From contig JAHRHY010000017.1 of the NCBI GenBank assembly GCA_019671135.1, forward strand, positions 992,001 to 1,056,000: 64,000 nt of DNA, read 5' to 3'. The DNA comes from Linnemannia hyalina. Its lineage: Eukaryota; Mortierellomycota; Mortierellomycetes; Mortierellales; Mortierellaceae. Below are positions 12,984 through 23,587 of this stretch, piece after piece (the first letter of the stretch is position 1; every line of letters begins with the position of its first letter). The notes under the pieces were generated by a model that ran no database searches, was not told the DNA's origin, and saw nothing but the letters and a program-made list of their open reading frames with translations. The translations under genes were made by a program, and so were the position numbers.

Positions 12984-13398
12984 CCTTTTTTGATGTGCAG
13001 TTGCTGTCTCAGGAGTGGGTCTTGCCCACGCCTTTTTTTTATGGATCGACTCCCTGCCTATCTGCCTGCTTGCCTTGCCCCCTGCCTTGGATGTCTTGAA
13101 TCCATCGCGCGCCGTGAGACGGGAAAAGAGAGGGAAAGCCTAGCCTACGCTTTGGTACCGTACTTTTTTTTTTTCTGGGATGCGCAAGGTCCTCTTCTTC
13201 GTTTTGCATAACATCCACCTTGCATATCCTCAAACACCATGCCAACTCTCTCACACACTCAAAACTGCTATCCTTTCTTATATTTCAAATGTCAAGGGGG
13301 AGAGATGCTATGCAAAGGAGAATAAGAAAAAGAAAAAGGAGGTGGGGAGAGGACAGCCCCATGTGCTAATAAAAGCCTAAATGTTCGTCCATAATCAT

Positions 13399-14400
13399 TC
13401 ACCAATAAGACCCTGACCCAGACCCTGATCCTTGTCCACCACGATAAGCGGCCGCATTGGCTCGCTGATGCTGCTGCCACCGCTCCTGGGCCAATTGCAT
13501 CTGTCGCCGGCGCTGGTACCGTTCATAGAGGATCATTTGACGTTCGAATTCCATCCTCCTTTGTTCGTTCACGTCCATATCCTGTAAGGGTTGGTGTTTC
13601 CAGGTTGTTTCTTCTTTGGATTCGTCTGATGAAGATTCTGCGTCGCTGGGAGTGGAGCTGGCATCGCTCGGACTGGGACTGGACTCGAAGGAGGATCCTC
13701 GGAGTTGGTGGGTGTTGGCGAACATCATTTCGTGGAGACTTGGACGATGCAGTTGTTGCTGTTGCTGTTGCTGTTGCTGAAGTTGGGATTGCTGAGGCTG
13801 GGGATGGAACTGTGGCATGGGCTGAGGCATCTGTGGTTGAGGAGTCGATGGCTGCTGAGAAGGTCGTTGCTGCCGCTGTTGTTGTGAATAGTAGCTGTAC
13901 AGTGCGCTGGGTCGTGTAGATGCCGCAGGTGGTGCTCCTGCGCCATGTGTTGGCATTGTTCTTGCTGCTGCTGCTGCCGCTGTTGTTGTGGGTTGGTCTT
14001 GGGTAATCAATGTTCTCCTGTCATTGTTCAGATCTCGCGGGTGGATCTGCTGCTGCTGCTGCTGCTGTTGTTGTTGTTGCCTGTGGAGTATCTCGAGTTC
14101 AGAATCACGCTGCTGCTGTTGAATTTGTTGCTGTCGGTAGTAAAAAGGTTGGTACTGTTGCAGGTTCGACGCTGGCGATGGAGACTGGGTATGCAACTGA
14201 ACTTGGGGAGCGAGACGGCGGTGTGGATGGCGAGGTGGCAGGGCTGGCGGTGGAGTTGTCGATCTTCCACCGCTGACAGCAGTAGTAGTAGAGGAGGAGA
14301 AGGTGCCGAATTGACAGAGACTGTTGTTGGTCTCGGCTGTGTAGGTCATTGGGAGGGTCTGATCGTCCTCTACCATATCGAGGAACACTGGAATTCCCAT
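13399..14400 (-). CDS. Gln-rich low-complexity protein, 333 residues
   Basis: A single-exon frame from ATG 14400 to the stop at 13399. The N-terminus (MGIPVFLDMVEDDQTLP) looks specific rather than low-complexity. The middle is rich in Gln, Pro, Ser and Thr, with two Gln runs of about nine to eleven residues, an Ala run, and many QQ/QP pairs. A Ser/Asp/Glu-rich acidic patch (SSTPSDAESSSDESKEE) comes next. It is followed by a probable helix, about 45 residues dense in Arg, Gln and Glu (RRMEFERQMILYERYQRRRQ), and a Gly/Ser tail. No known domain was recognised. The composition resembles transcriptional co-regulators or RNA-binding condensate proteins, but that is only an analogy. The Gln tracts use mixed CAG and CAA codons. 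The frame is strongly coding in style; the function is unknown. Confidence 0.7.
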   Translation of the reverse strand: MGIPVFLDMVEDDQTLPMTYTAETNNSLCQFGTFSSSTTTAVSGGRSTTPPPALPPRHPHRRLAPQVQLHTQSPSPASNLQQYQPFYYRQQQIQQQQRDSELEILHRQQQQQQQQQQQIHPRDLNNDRRTLITQDQPTTTAAAAAARTMPTHGAGAPPAASTRPSALYSYYSQQQRQQRPSQQPSTPQPQMPQPMPQFHPQPQQSQLQQQQQQQQQLHRPSLHEMMFANTHQLRGSSFESSPSPSDASSTPSDAESSSDESKEETTWKHQPLQDMDVNEQRRMEFERQMILYERYQRRRQMQLAQERWQQHQRANAAAYRGGQGSGSGSGSYW

Positions 14401-15380
14401 TGTTGTATTTGTTGTTGGTGGGGAGGAAGAGGCGGAGAGAGAGAGAGAGTGACGCAGAAAAAAGAAGGTAGGGGGGCCTGATAGATGAAGGGCTTTACTT
14501 GAAGGTGGATTTGTTCTTGTCGTGGGTAGACGTAGTTCAGAATGAAATGCGTTGAAGAAGAAAAAGAAGAAAGAAAAGAGAAGGAACTTGAGCAAGGGCT
14601 TATATAAGATCCGAGCTGTTCCCTCCTCCATCTGAGCGAGAGGTGGTTTGATGTAAAAGAAAAGGAGGAAAAGAGGGGTAAAGAGGGGGTTGGTGCGAAT
14701 TGGATGGCATGGGGTAAATAGCCCTTGATGGTTCAAAGTTCAAACAATAAAAAGCCAGCGAGGGGCTGGCGAGCAAGCGATGGACAAAAGACACCTCCTT
14801 GAGCATTGGGAAGGAAAAGAAAGGAAAGGGAAGGGGGCAAATTCGGGATGATAATGTAATGCATTGTGGGACAAACAACAAATACTTGCACTCTTGCACG
14901 CAAACAGACACGCAACTGTCAATGCAAAAAAGAAAAGTAAAACATAAAACGCATGCCATGCAAAAAAGCGCAACAAAGCGAAGACCATGGCCAGTTCGAT
15001 AGTGAGAGAGTCTCATGTCTAGGATCACCAAGCAACAACAACAAAAAAACAAAAACTAACACAAAAAAACGATAGGCACAACAAGAGTAGCCCTCGTACT
15101 CGTCCTCAATCCCTTCTTCCTTCCTTCCATTCCCTTCTCGTCGCGCCTCCTTTCGCCATTATTTTTTAAAGTTCCTGCAGGCCTTTGTTTCGTGTTGTCC
15201 TTTCTCTCCCTCTTTTCTCGTTACCATCCCTCTTTTCGTCTCTTTCCTGACTCTAGGTTTATTGTTTGCAGGATAGGTGAATGGTAATGAGGGTTTGTTG
15301 ACAACATCCGGCTTATTTTTATTTCCGCCAATGCCAATTCGTGAGCTAGTTGGTTTGGCCGGTAAGCAGGGAGGGCAGAA

Positions 15381-15408
15381 GGAAAGGAAAGGAAAGGAAA
15401 GGAAAGGG
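15381..15408. repeat. GGAAA pentamer repeat
   Basis: Five head-to-tail GGAAA units. Confidence 0.85.
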
Positions 15409-16212
15409 AGGAGGTAGCAATCATTCGATTTTGATCCCCTCCCCATTCTCCCTTCATTCCATGATCAATAACTGTTCCTGAAGAATGAAAGAGAGTGAAC
15501 AAGAGAAAAAGAATTCTTCAATTGCTCATGTAGCCATAGAAGTAAGAGAGTGAGAAAGAGAAGGAGGAGGAGGGATGGCATTGTCTTAATCTTGCATGGA
15601 AGATAGAAAATCGCAAAAAAAAATCTGCCTTGGTCGAGAGTTCAAGCGTCGTAGAAAAAAGTTAATGTGAAAAATGTCTTTGGTCGTTAATGATAGTAGC
15701 GTGTGAGGTAGGACAAATACATAAACAAACCGTTCCATATTGCAACATGGAGAGGTGGATGATGGTTTCGATAACGTTTTATTAACCGCCATTCCTGCTT
15801 GCCACGGATGTCTGTTGTTTGGTTCATGCGGCGTGCAGACCAAGGCATTGATGACCTTTGATATATCAAAACAGTTTACAACAAAGGAGGCAAATTACCT
15901 GACAGGAATCAACAATGAACAAGGGAGGTGAGACTATTGACGCGCCTGTGAAAGGGAACATTGTAGGTAGCGTGGACAACATAGACGGACAGAAGGCTAG
16001 GAGGGGCACCCTTGCCCTCGCGTGTTTTTACACTTTCCTCACCTTGCCTATTGTTTGGACCTATGCCATGTGCTAGGGAGGGTGTTAAGGGAGTTGATTA
16101 TGGGTTGAGTCGATACATTTGTGTCTGGAGAATAATATGTCGATAGCAATTGAGGACTGCTATGCACCAGACAGACGAACCAGCTGTTGCACCGTTGTAA
16201 TGAGGGTGTGGA

Positions 16213-16226
16213 GATTGACGTCAATC
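16213..16226. promoter_or_regulatory. Perfect 14-bp palindrome with CRE core (TGACGTCA)
   Basis: GATTGACGTCAATC equals its own reverse complement. The core is the classical ATF/CREB-type bZIP site. It lies about 985 bp upstream of the fungalysin start and about 1.8 kb from the Q-rich gene start. A regulatory role is inferred from the motif only. Confidence 0.4.
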
Positions 16227-17208
16227 AAACCAATTCTTTTGTTCTTGCGCTATCATTCGTCATGGCAAGGGTTCGAGAGCTATATGAGCAGGAACTGTGA
16301 GATGGAAATGAGAACGGACAGGAGAAAGGGCTGTTAATGGATATGGGAGGGACAAAAAAGGAGGAGAGAGAACGACATGAAGAGAGTGAGTGAGTGAGAG
16401 AGAGTGAGAGAGACGGTGAAGAGAAGAGACCAATGCGAGCTGACGTGCGTGGAAGTGTAGATGGCGAAGGGGGCATGGTATCCGACCCGCCACCGTTTAT
16501 CTTTTGTCATAGTGCTATGGGCCATATCCTCGTGTATGGTAAATATGCCTATCTTTACAAGAACAAGAGCAAGTGATTCGTCAGACTGTGCCGGGATGGG
16601 CACAGGTCACACGGACAGAGAGGACGTCCCGTCGTCCCTTTTTCTTCCTCATTTCTCCCTTGGTCTTTCGCCCAATGTGCCCCATTGGAGTGACAGGCCC
16701 TCCAGCGAATCATTTTTGATGCGATGATACAACCTGTCCATTTATGGTTTGAATCAATCACTAATGAAATGGTATGGTGGTGACTCCAGGAACGGAACAC
16801 AACTTCCAAGTCCTATGCATAAGTACTCTGGTGCTTTTTTTGTACTACTCGCTTGACCCCAGCTCGTTCATTGTTGAACACTTCTTCCCTTCCTCACCTT
16901 CTTTGCTCTCTCTTTTGTGCGGGGACTAGATCCACACCGCAGTCCTTTTCCAATCTCAGCTCCTCTTCTTTAAAAGACCTTACCGACTTTCTTTTTTTGC
17001 ATTCTTCTCTTTTCTTTTACAGCAAACCATTACTCATTCACACCTTCTCTCTCCCTCCTCATTACATTTCCTTTTCTTCATTCATCCTTCTCGTCTTCTC
17101 CCGTCGTCTTCTTTTTTCTTCTTCTTTCTATTATATTACTCTTATTTCAAGAACAAAACAAAAACACTTACATATCATTAATAACCAAGAACCAAGCCAA
17201 GCCAAGCT

Positions 17209-19924
17209 ATGAAGTTCTCAAAGACCCAGTCGTACTCGCTGTTCGCTGCCGTGCTCGCTGTCGCATCTGCCCACCGTGCCACCGTCCAGCCCTTTGGTCC
17301 TGAACTCGTTCAGAAGGAATTCCACACCCCTTCGTCTCTCTCTGAGAGCAACAACTTTGGTATCTATAACGACAACCATGCCTTCTTCACTGGCTCTGCC
17401 TCCAACCCTGAGCGTGTTGCTTTGGACTTTGTTGAGCAAAAGTTGACCGATTCCGACTACATCGTCAAGAACGCCTATACCTCCAAGCACAACGGCGTCA
17501 CCCATGTCTACCTCCGCCAGCGTGTCGATGGCCTCGAGGTCATCAACGGTGACATCAACGTCAATGTTGACAAGGACGGCAATGTCATCTCCTTTGGCGA
17601 CTCGTTCTACAAGGGCACCCGCCAGCAAAAGAAGTTGACTATCAAGCAGTGGCTCCAGCGTGAGGCCGAGAATTTGCAGGAGCAAGGACGCCAGTTGTCC
17701 TTTGGTGGATGGAGACACCGCAGCCAGGTATGACATCTTTCTATCTTGACGTAACCCATGTTGTTATGAAGTCATGTCATACAAGAGAGCAAGAAACAAA
17801 ACAAATTTCTAAGAGGGCGCTTTTGTTCAGGACGACCACCCATGTTGTTGTACATCCATGACCATGCAAAAGAAGATGAACTACAGCAAAGGAATTCCTG
17901 AGAGGACCTTTCTGTGCCGTTGCCCTGCTTTTTTATTATTTTCTTTCACCCCCAACTTCTTATTTTTCCATCGTCAATGTGACCTGGCGAGGCAGGCGAC
18001 AGGTTTAACCGCCCTTTTTTTTCTTGTCGTTGTCTTCTTGAAGGACACTTGATTGCAGGAGAGACGAAAGAGTGCCCCTGTTTTTTCCTACGTTCTTTCT
18101 TGTGTCGTGTTGTCGTGTCGTGTCGTGTCGTGTCGTGTCCGTTCTCGTCATCCATCCCCTTCAAACTCCCTCCCTCCCTATTGCACACGTATCCGTTGTG
18201 TATGGTGTCATTTGGTTCTCCTCTTGAACAGCCCATCCTCAGTTTGAATGTCCTCTTTCTCTTTCTGCGCTGTGGGTCACATGTGCCTTTTCAATTCATT
18301 CAACCCTCAACTCTAAAAAAAATATTAATTGCTAACCTGGTGACCATTCATTCTCCCTTGCATCCAATAGCGCCACCAAGATGAAGAGTCGTTCGACTCT
18401 GAGACAAAGGACACCATCTCGCCTCAGGACGCCCTCCTCTCCTTCGCCCGCTATCTCAACGTCGAGATCCCCCGCCCAGAGGACATGGACATCGTTTCAA
18501 CCAACTCCCTTCGCTCCGACAAGGTCGACGTCGTCATGACAAACTGCCCTCTTACCGCTGACGGCAAAGTCCCCGTCTCCCAGGCCTACATCCAGACCGA
18601 TGAGGGCACCCTCGAGCTCGTCTACGACTTCCAGGTCGAGATGAAGGACACCGACAACTGGTTCCATGTCCAAGTCAACGCTGAGACTGGCAAGGTCGTC
18701 CAGGTCGTCGATTGGGTCGCCGATGCTACCTACAATGTCTTCCCCATGGGTACCAATGATCCTCATGACGGCAAGCGCAAGTTGGTCAAGGACCCTCACC
18801 ATATCCCTGCCTCTCCTCTCGGATGGAACCGCCAGGCCCAGAACAAGAACTTTACCACCACCATCGGAAACAACGTCTATGCCGGTGATAACCGTCGTAA
18901 CGGCAACGACTGGCAGAACAACCCCAAGCCCGAGGGTACTATCGACGAGGACGGCGAGTTGGTCTTTGACTTTAAGCTCGATCTCAAGAAGGACCCCTCG
19001 ACCTACGTCGACGCGGCCGTGACCAACCTGTTCTACTGGAACAACCAGGTCCACGATGTCTTCCACCACTACGGCTTCGACGAGGAGTCGGGTAACTTCC
19101 AGGAGAACAACTTTGGCAAGGGTGGTCTTGAGAAGGATGCTGTTATCGCCAACGCCCAGGACGGATCTGGTTACAACAACGCCAACTTTGCCACTCCTCC
19201 CGATGGTCAACACGGAAAGATGCGCATGTACGTCTGGGATGTCAGCGAGGTTGCCCGCGATGGTGATCTCGAGGCCGGTATTATCATCCACGAGTACGCC
19301 CACGGTATCTCGACCCGTTTGACCGGAGGTCCCGCCAACTCTGGCTGCCTGGGATGGGGCGAGGCAGGTGGTATGGGTGAGGGATGGGGTGACTTCTTTG
19401 CCACCATGTTCCGCCAAAAGCCCAAACACGACTACGACTCTGTCTTTGACATGGGATCGTACTCGAACGACGGCCAGGGTATCCGTCGCTATGCCTACTC
19501 AACCTCGCTTGACACCAACCCCTCGACCTTCAAGATCATGGACGGACCCCAGTACTGGGGAGTGCACGCCAAGGGAGAGGTCTGGGCTGAGATGTTGTAC
19601 GAGGTCTACCGCAACCTCAACTTGCGCCTGCCCTTCACTCAGGACTGGTACACCAACGACAAGACCCACTTCGCCAACACCTTGGTCCTTCAGTTGGTCA
19701 CCGACGGATTGAAGTTGCAGCCCTGCTCGCCCTCGTTCATCCAGGCCCGTGATGCCATTATCCAAGCCGAGAGGATCTTGACCAAGGGCAAGTACCACTG
19801 CGATATCTGGAGAGCCTTCTCCAAGCGTGGATTGGGAACCAAGGCCAAGGTTGTCGGCGCCAACTCGCCTTGGGGCAGCACCCGTACCGAGAACTTTGAC
19901 GTCCCCAAGGCTTGTGATGCCTAA
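17209..19924 (+). CDS. Fungalysin, secreted M36 metallopeptidase
   Basis: Two exons, 17209-17727 and 18371-19924, give 690 residues. The 643-bp intron has a GTATGA donor and an AATAG acceptor. Fungalysins are zinc endopeptidases secreted as zymogens. Here a signal peptide (about residues 1-21) precedes an FTP-type propeptide, recognisable by HVYLRQRVDGLEVINGDIN. The mature enzyme carries the zinc motif HEYAH at residues 480-484 and, downstream, the GEAGGMGEGWGDFF stretch that supplies the third ligand in this family. Length is typical for the family. The gene has a long CT-rich leader. No break or missing catalytic residue is seen. It probably feeds extracellular protein digestion; in other fungi this class responds to nitrogen and carbon supply, which is not shown here. 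Confidence 0.96.
18101..18139. repeat. CGTGT pentamer repeat inside the fungalysin intron
   Basis: Six or seven copies of a TGTCG/CGTGT unit, the last five perfect, lie in the middle of the intron. Confidence 0.85.
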
Positions 19925-20349
19925 GCTATGTGTTCTTTTTTAACGTTGTCCGATACCCCTTATTTTTTGAATGAGTCGTTTCTTTTCACGTTTTTCTTGT
20001 TTTTGCATACCATAGTGGAGGCGATGTGGATGCTTTCTTGTTTCTCTACACCTTTTTGTATATTTTATGCCCGTTTGTCTATAGCGCACTATTATTTTCT
20101 ATTAAAGATAATTTCAAATGAACATTCTCCTATGGTGAGCGTATTTGAGTGGGGGATTCTTGTTTCCTGTAGGAGACTGTTCAATCGCTCTCCTTGCCCT
20201 GAATGCAAACTAAAGTAGTGACAAAGCAGTCCCATGTTTTCATTTTTTTTCTTTTTCTTTTTTTTCTTCGCCTCTTCGAACAAACAAGAGAGACATCTCT
20301 CTTCTTTTCTTCAAACCCCATTTCCTCTTCACATTCACACATAACCACC
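19925..20349. other. Intergenic, fungalysin 3' end to SPB4
   Basis: Short gap between two genes on the same strand. The second half is T/CT-rich (about 20238-20310) and is presumably the SPB4 leader. No gene was seen. Confidence 0.5.
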
Positions 20350-22638
20350 ATGGTCAGTGTAGCACCCGCAGGCTCCTGGGAGAGCCTCGAGCCCAAACTC
20401 TCCCCTCAAGTCCTCGAAGCTGTCAGCACGATGGGCTTCTCAGAAATGACCCCCGTCCAGTCCGGCGCCATCCCTCTATTCATGAAGAACAAAGACGTCG
20501 TCGTCGAGGCCGTCACAGGCTCAGGAAAAACCCTCTCCTTCCTCATCCCCATCCTCGAAAAGATCCATCGCCGATCCCGGAAACTTGGCCCCACTGAAGT
20601 CGGCGCCATTGTCATCTCGCCCACTCGCGAGCTTGCAACTCAGATTTTAAAGGTGTTGAAGGACTTTGAGCCGTTCTTTAAGAACATCTCGCACCAATTG
20701 TTGATTGGAGGTGAGACTAGTCTGGAGGAGGATATTGCAACTTTTCAGGAGGTGCATCCCGATATCTTGATTGGTACCCCTGGAAGGCTAGAGGATATTC
20801 TGTCGCAGAAGAGAAGTGGTGTGAATGTCAAGGAATTGGAGGTTCTGGTTCTGGATGAGGCTGATCGATTGTTGGATATGGGATTCTCGGTCAGTTTGAA
20901 CAAGATCATGTCGCTCTTGCCCAAGCAGCGCCGGACGGGATTGTTCTCGGCCACTATGACCGATGGCCTGTCTGAGCTTGTCCGTGCTGGTCTCAGGAAC
21001 CCTGTTCGTGTCGTCGTCAAGGTCGAGGATCTCGTCGGTGGCGGAGGACAGCGCACCCCTGCCTCGTAAGTTTTCTCCCACGGGACGATTTTTTTTCGAC
21101 TATGCATGAGGTGCACGTTGAACAATGACTAATCATACACTCTACTTTTTTTTTCATGACTAGGCTTCACATTGGATATATTCTGTGTACAACATCGCAA
21201 AAGCTCCTCCTCCTAACACATCTGCTCCGTCAGGAAGCCAACAACAAAAAGACGATCGTATACTTCGCCACATGTGCCAGTGTTGACTACTTCTACAAAC
21301 TCCTCTCTCGTCTCCCCGCCCTCTCCGATTTTGCGATTCACTCCCTTCACGGCAAAATGGAGACCAAGAAGCGTTCGCTCACCTTCAAATCCTTCACCGA
21401 CATCCCCGCAGGATCTCCAGGAGTGCTGCTCTGCACGGATGTTGCCTCTCGCGGACTCGATATCCCTGATGTCGACTTTGTGGTCCAAGTCGACCCTCCA
21501 CAGGATCCCAAGGCGTTCACTCATCGTTGTGGTCGTGCTGGTCGCGCTGGTCGTGAGGGCAAGGCTGTGGTGTTTTTGGTCAAGGGCAAGGAGGAGACCT
21601 ATGTCGATTTCTTGAAGGTCCGCAAGGTCCCCATTCAGCGGTGGGGATGGAAGGGTGGTCCAGAGATCATGGAAGATATGGCGGAGGAGGATGAGGATGA
21701 GGAGATGGTCGGAGACAACGAAGATGAGGATTTGTTGGGCAAGGTTGTCCGCGAGGAGCCTGAGGATGATGCTGAGAATGTTGAGTTTTTGAAGGGGCTG
21801 CAAAAGATCGTCAAGACGGATCGGGATCTGCACGACAAGGGAACTATGGCCTATGTGTCGTTTATCCGGAGTTACTCCAAGCATGAGGCCAGCTTTATCT
21901 TCCGGTCGAGAATTTTGGATCTGGGAGCTTTGGCGCGTGGATATGCCCTGTTGAGATTGCCCAAGATGCCTGAGCTCAAGAACGAAAAGTCCGGAGGCGG
22001 CATCCAAGGATTCACCCCCGCCGACATTGATGTAAGTTTTCTTCATAGAGTTGTTTTGTTCAGGAGTATCTCGTTTGAAATTAATTGGGCCAAGGCATAT
22101 GAGGCTGATGAGAGAGATTTTATTTTTGTGCAACCTTACTTAGATGGACAGGTACAAATACCAGGATAAGCAAAAGGAGGCGGTGCGCGTGAAAAAGTTG
22201 ACAGCGTACAAGGCCAAGCAGGAGGAGAAAGCAAAGGAGGCGGCATTGAACGCAGGCAAGAACGACAAGAAACGGAAACCTATCAACAAGGGCTCTGCCT
22301 GGTCTGAGAAGCTGGAGGCCAAGGAGCGGAAAATGGATCGGCAACTGAAGAAGCAGCGCAAGAGAGATTATCTCAAGCGGTTGGCCAACGGCGAGATCAA
22401 GGCTGGGGAGGGCAAGGATGGTGAGGGAGATGATGATGATGAAGATGATGATGAAGAGGATGAGAAGGAGGATACCAAGGACAAAAAGACTGATTTGAGC
22501 GGGGACGAGGGTGAGGATGATGAGGATAGCTGGGAGGCGCTTGCACGGGAGGAGAGATTGGCCAAGAAGGTTAAGAAGGGCAAGTTGTCATCGAAGGAGT
22601 TTGACAAGGAAGTTGGCAACATGTTTGCCGATCTGTAA
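20350..22638 (+). CDS. SPB4: DEAD-box ATP-dependent RNA helicase, Spb4/DDX55 type
   Basis: Three exons, 20350-21065, 21164-22031 and 22144-22638, give 692 residues. Spb4 acts in the nucleolus on pre-60S ribosomal particles. The helicase motifs are in order: the Q motif (GFSEMTPVQ), [26 protein letters not shown], then SRGLDIPD and [11 protein letters not shown] in the second RecA domain. After the core come the family's C-terminal region with the YKDKQ-like sequence YQDKQKEA and a Lys/Glu tail with acidic runs. The assignment to Spb4 rather than another DEAD-box family rests on the segment after the core ([15 protein letters not shown], then the DKQ block). The start follows a CT-rich leader. 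All motifs are intact. Confidence 0.93.
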
Positions 22639-23587
22639 TTTTTTTTTCTGTCCCCCCTCATACCACATCATTTGTAGACATTTTTCAACATTCTAGCATT
22701 TTCTTTTCACTCATAAAACACCATTGCAACCATCATTGCAACCATTGCACATATCTTTTCTTCGGCACCTTCGTTGCTCTGTTTCATGAACGAGAGAGTC
22801 TATTAGCCTTTTTTTCTCGAACAATAGATGTCTCCGACGAGGCAGCCTAATAGAAGATTGCAGGACAAGGTTCAATGCCATAATAGTTGCCAGAGATTAA
22901 AGTTCAAGTGCGATCCCTAACTGAACGACACCAAAGAAATAGAAGGACTCACAGCCGGTAACGACGGGAAAAGGGGGAAGGGGTGAAAAAAAAAGCCCTT
23001 TTTTCTCATCTTTTTTGTGTTCGAAACCATCATCACTCTTTCTTTACTTTTACATCATCACGTCTCTCATCTCCAGTCGCTTTCATCGTCACAGACAACT
23101 CCCAATACCCCGGACAGGCGACTATTTGCAGGAGCAAAAGGACAGCATAGCAGGCAGGCCAGTCGTTTCGCACAACACAAACTACTCATCTTCACTCCCA
23201 AAGAGGCGACAAAAAAAAAAGAACGGAAAAAAACCAAAAGGTTTGACATGCTTTCTTTGGGGGAGGGGAGGGGAGGGGGGGCTTTCCTCGCTGACAGGGA
23301 CCAAAAAAGGAGAGATGTAGATTGCTAAGGAGTGTTGACTGAATGACGTTTTTTTTACTCTCGTCTGCTAACCTCCATGAACCCATTATGTTTTTTTTTT
23401 TTCCATCTCGAACAAATAGCTTGTGTCTCTTTCAGGAACGAAACCGAAACAGACTTATTTCCCAGACAGTTATTTTTATCAGGAGACAGATAATTCCTCA
23501 GGAAAGAAAACAAGCCCACCCACCTCTCTCCTGACACCACACAATCAAACAACCCTACCACCCACCCGACTGCAAAAACAAGAGACC
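22639..23587. other. Intergenic, SPB4 to MNS1
   Basis: About 0.95 kb between genes on the same strand, with T-rich and A-rich tracts. It is taken as 3' flank plus the MNS1 promoter and leader. No gene was seen. Confidence 0.5.

Larger units (their letters stand above)
6563..13398. other. 6.8-kb stretch without a supportable gene, rich in simple repeats
   Basis: No ORF here has the composition of a protein. Open frames are short and are translations of pyrimidine or purine tracts. The stretch holds CAA/TTG repeats, GAAA repeats, a TAATGC hexamer array, GA and TC dinucleotide arrays, an 8-bp TGTCACYC minisatellite, long T runs and a 21-base G run. It separates the 5' end of the 82-residue gene from the 3' end of the Q-rich gene. 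It could be a very long upstream region, contain non-coding transcripts, or hide a fast-evolving gene. Confidence 0.5.
14401..17208. other. Divergent intergenic region: Q-rich gene and fungalysin
   Basis: This 2.8-kb region must carry the promoters of two divergent genes. It holds GGAAA pentamers, GA tracts and, near the fungalysin, a long CT-rich leader (about 16860-17150). A perfect 14-bp palindrome with a CRE core lies at 16213-16226. No gene was seen. Confidence 0.5.

Noticed and set aside
18497..19429. 310-residue minus-strand ORF opposite the fungalysin
   Set aside because: It is the antisense of a strongly codon-biased gene; composition is Val/Leu/Gly/Asp-rich with no domain, and the fungalysin frame carries HEYAH.
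21213..22133. 306-residue minus-strand ORF opposite SPB4
   Set aside because: Antisense shadow of helicase exon 2; no motifs.
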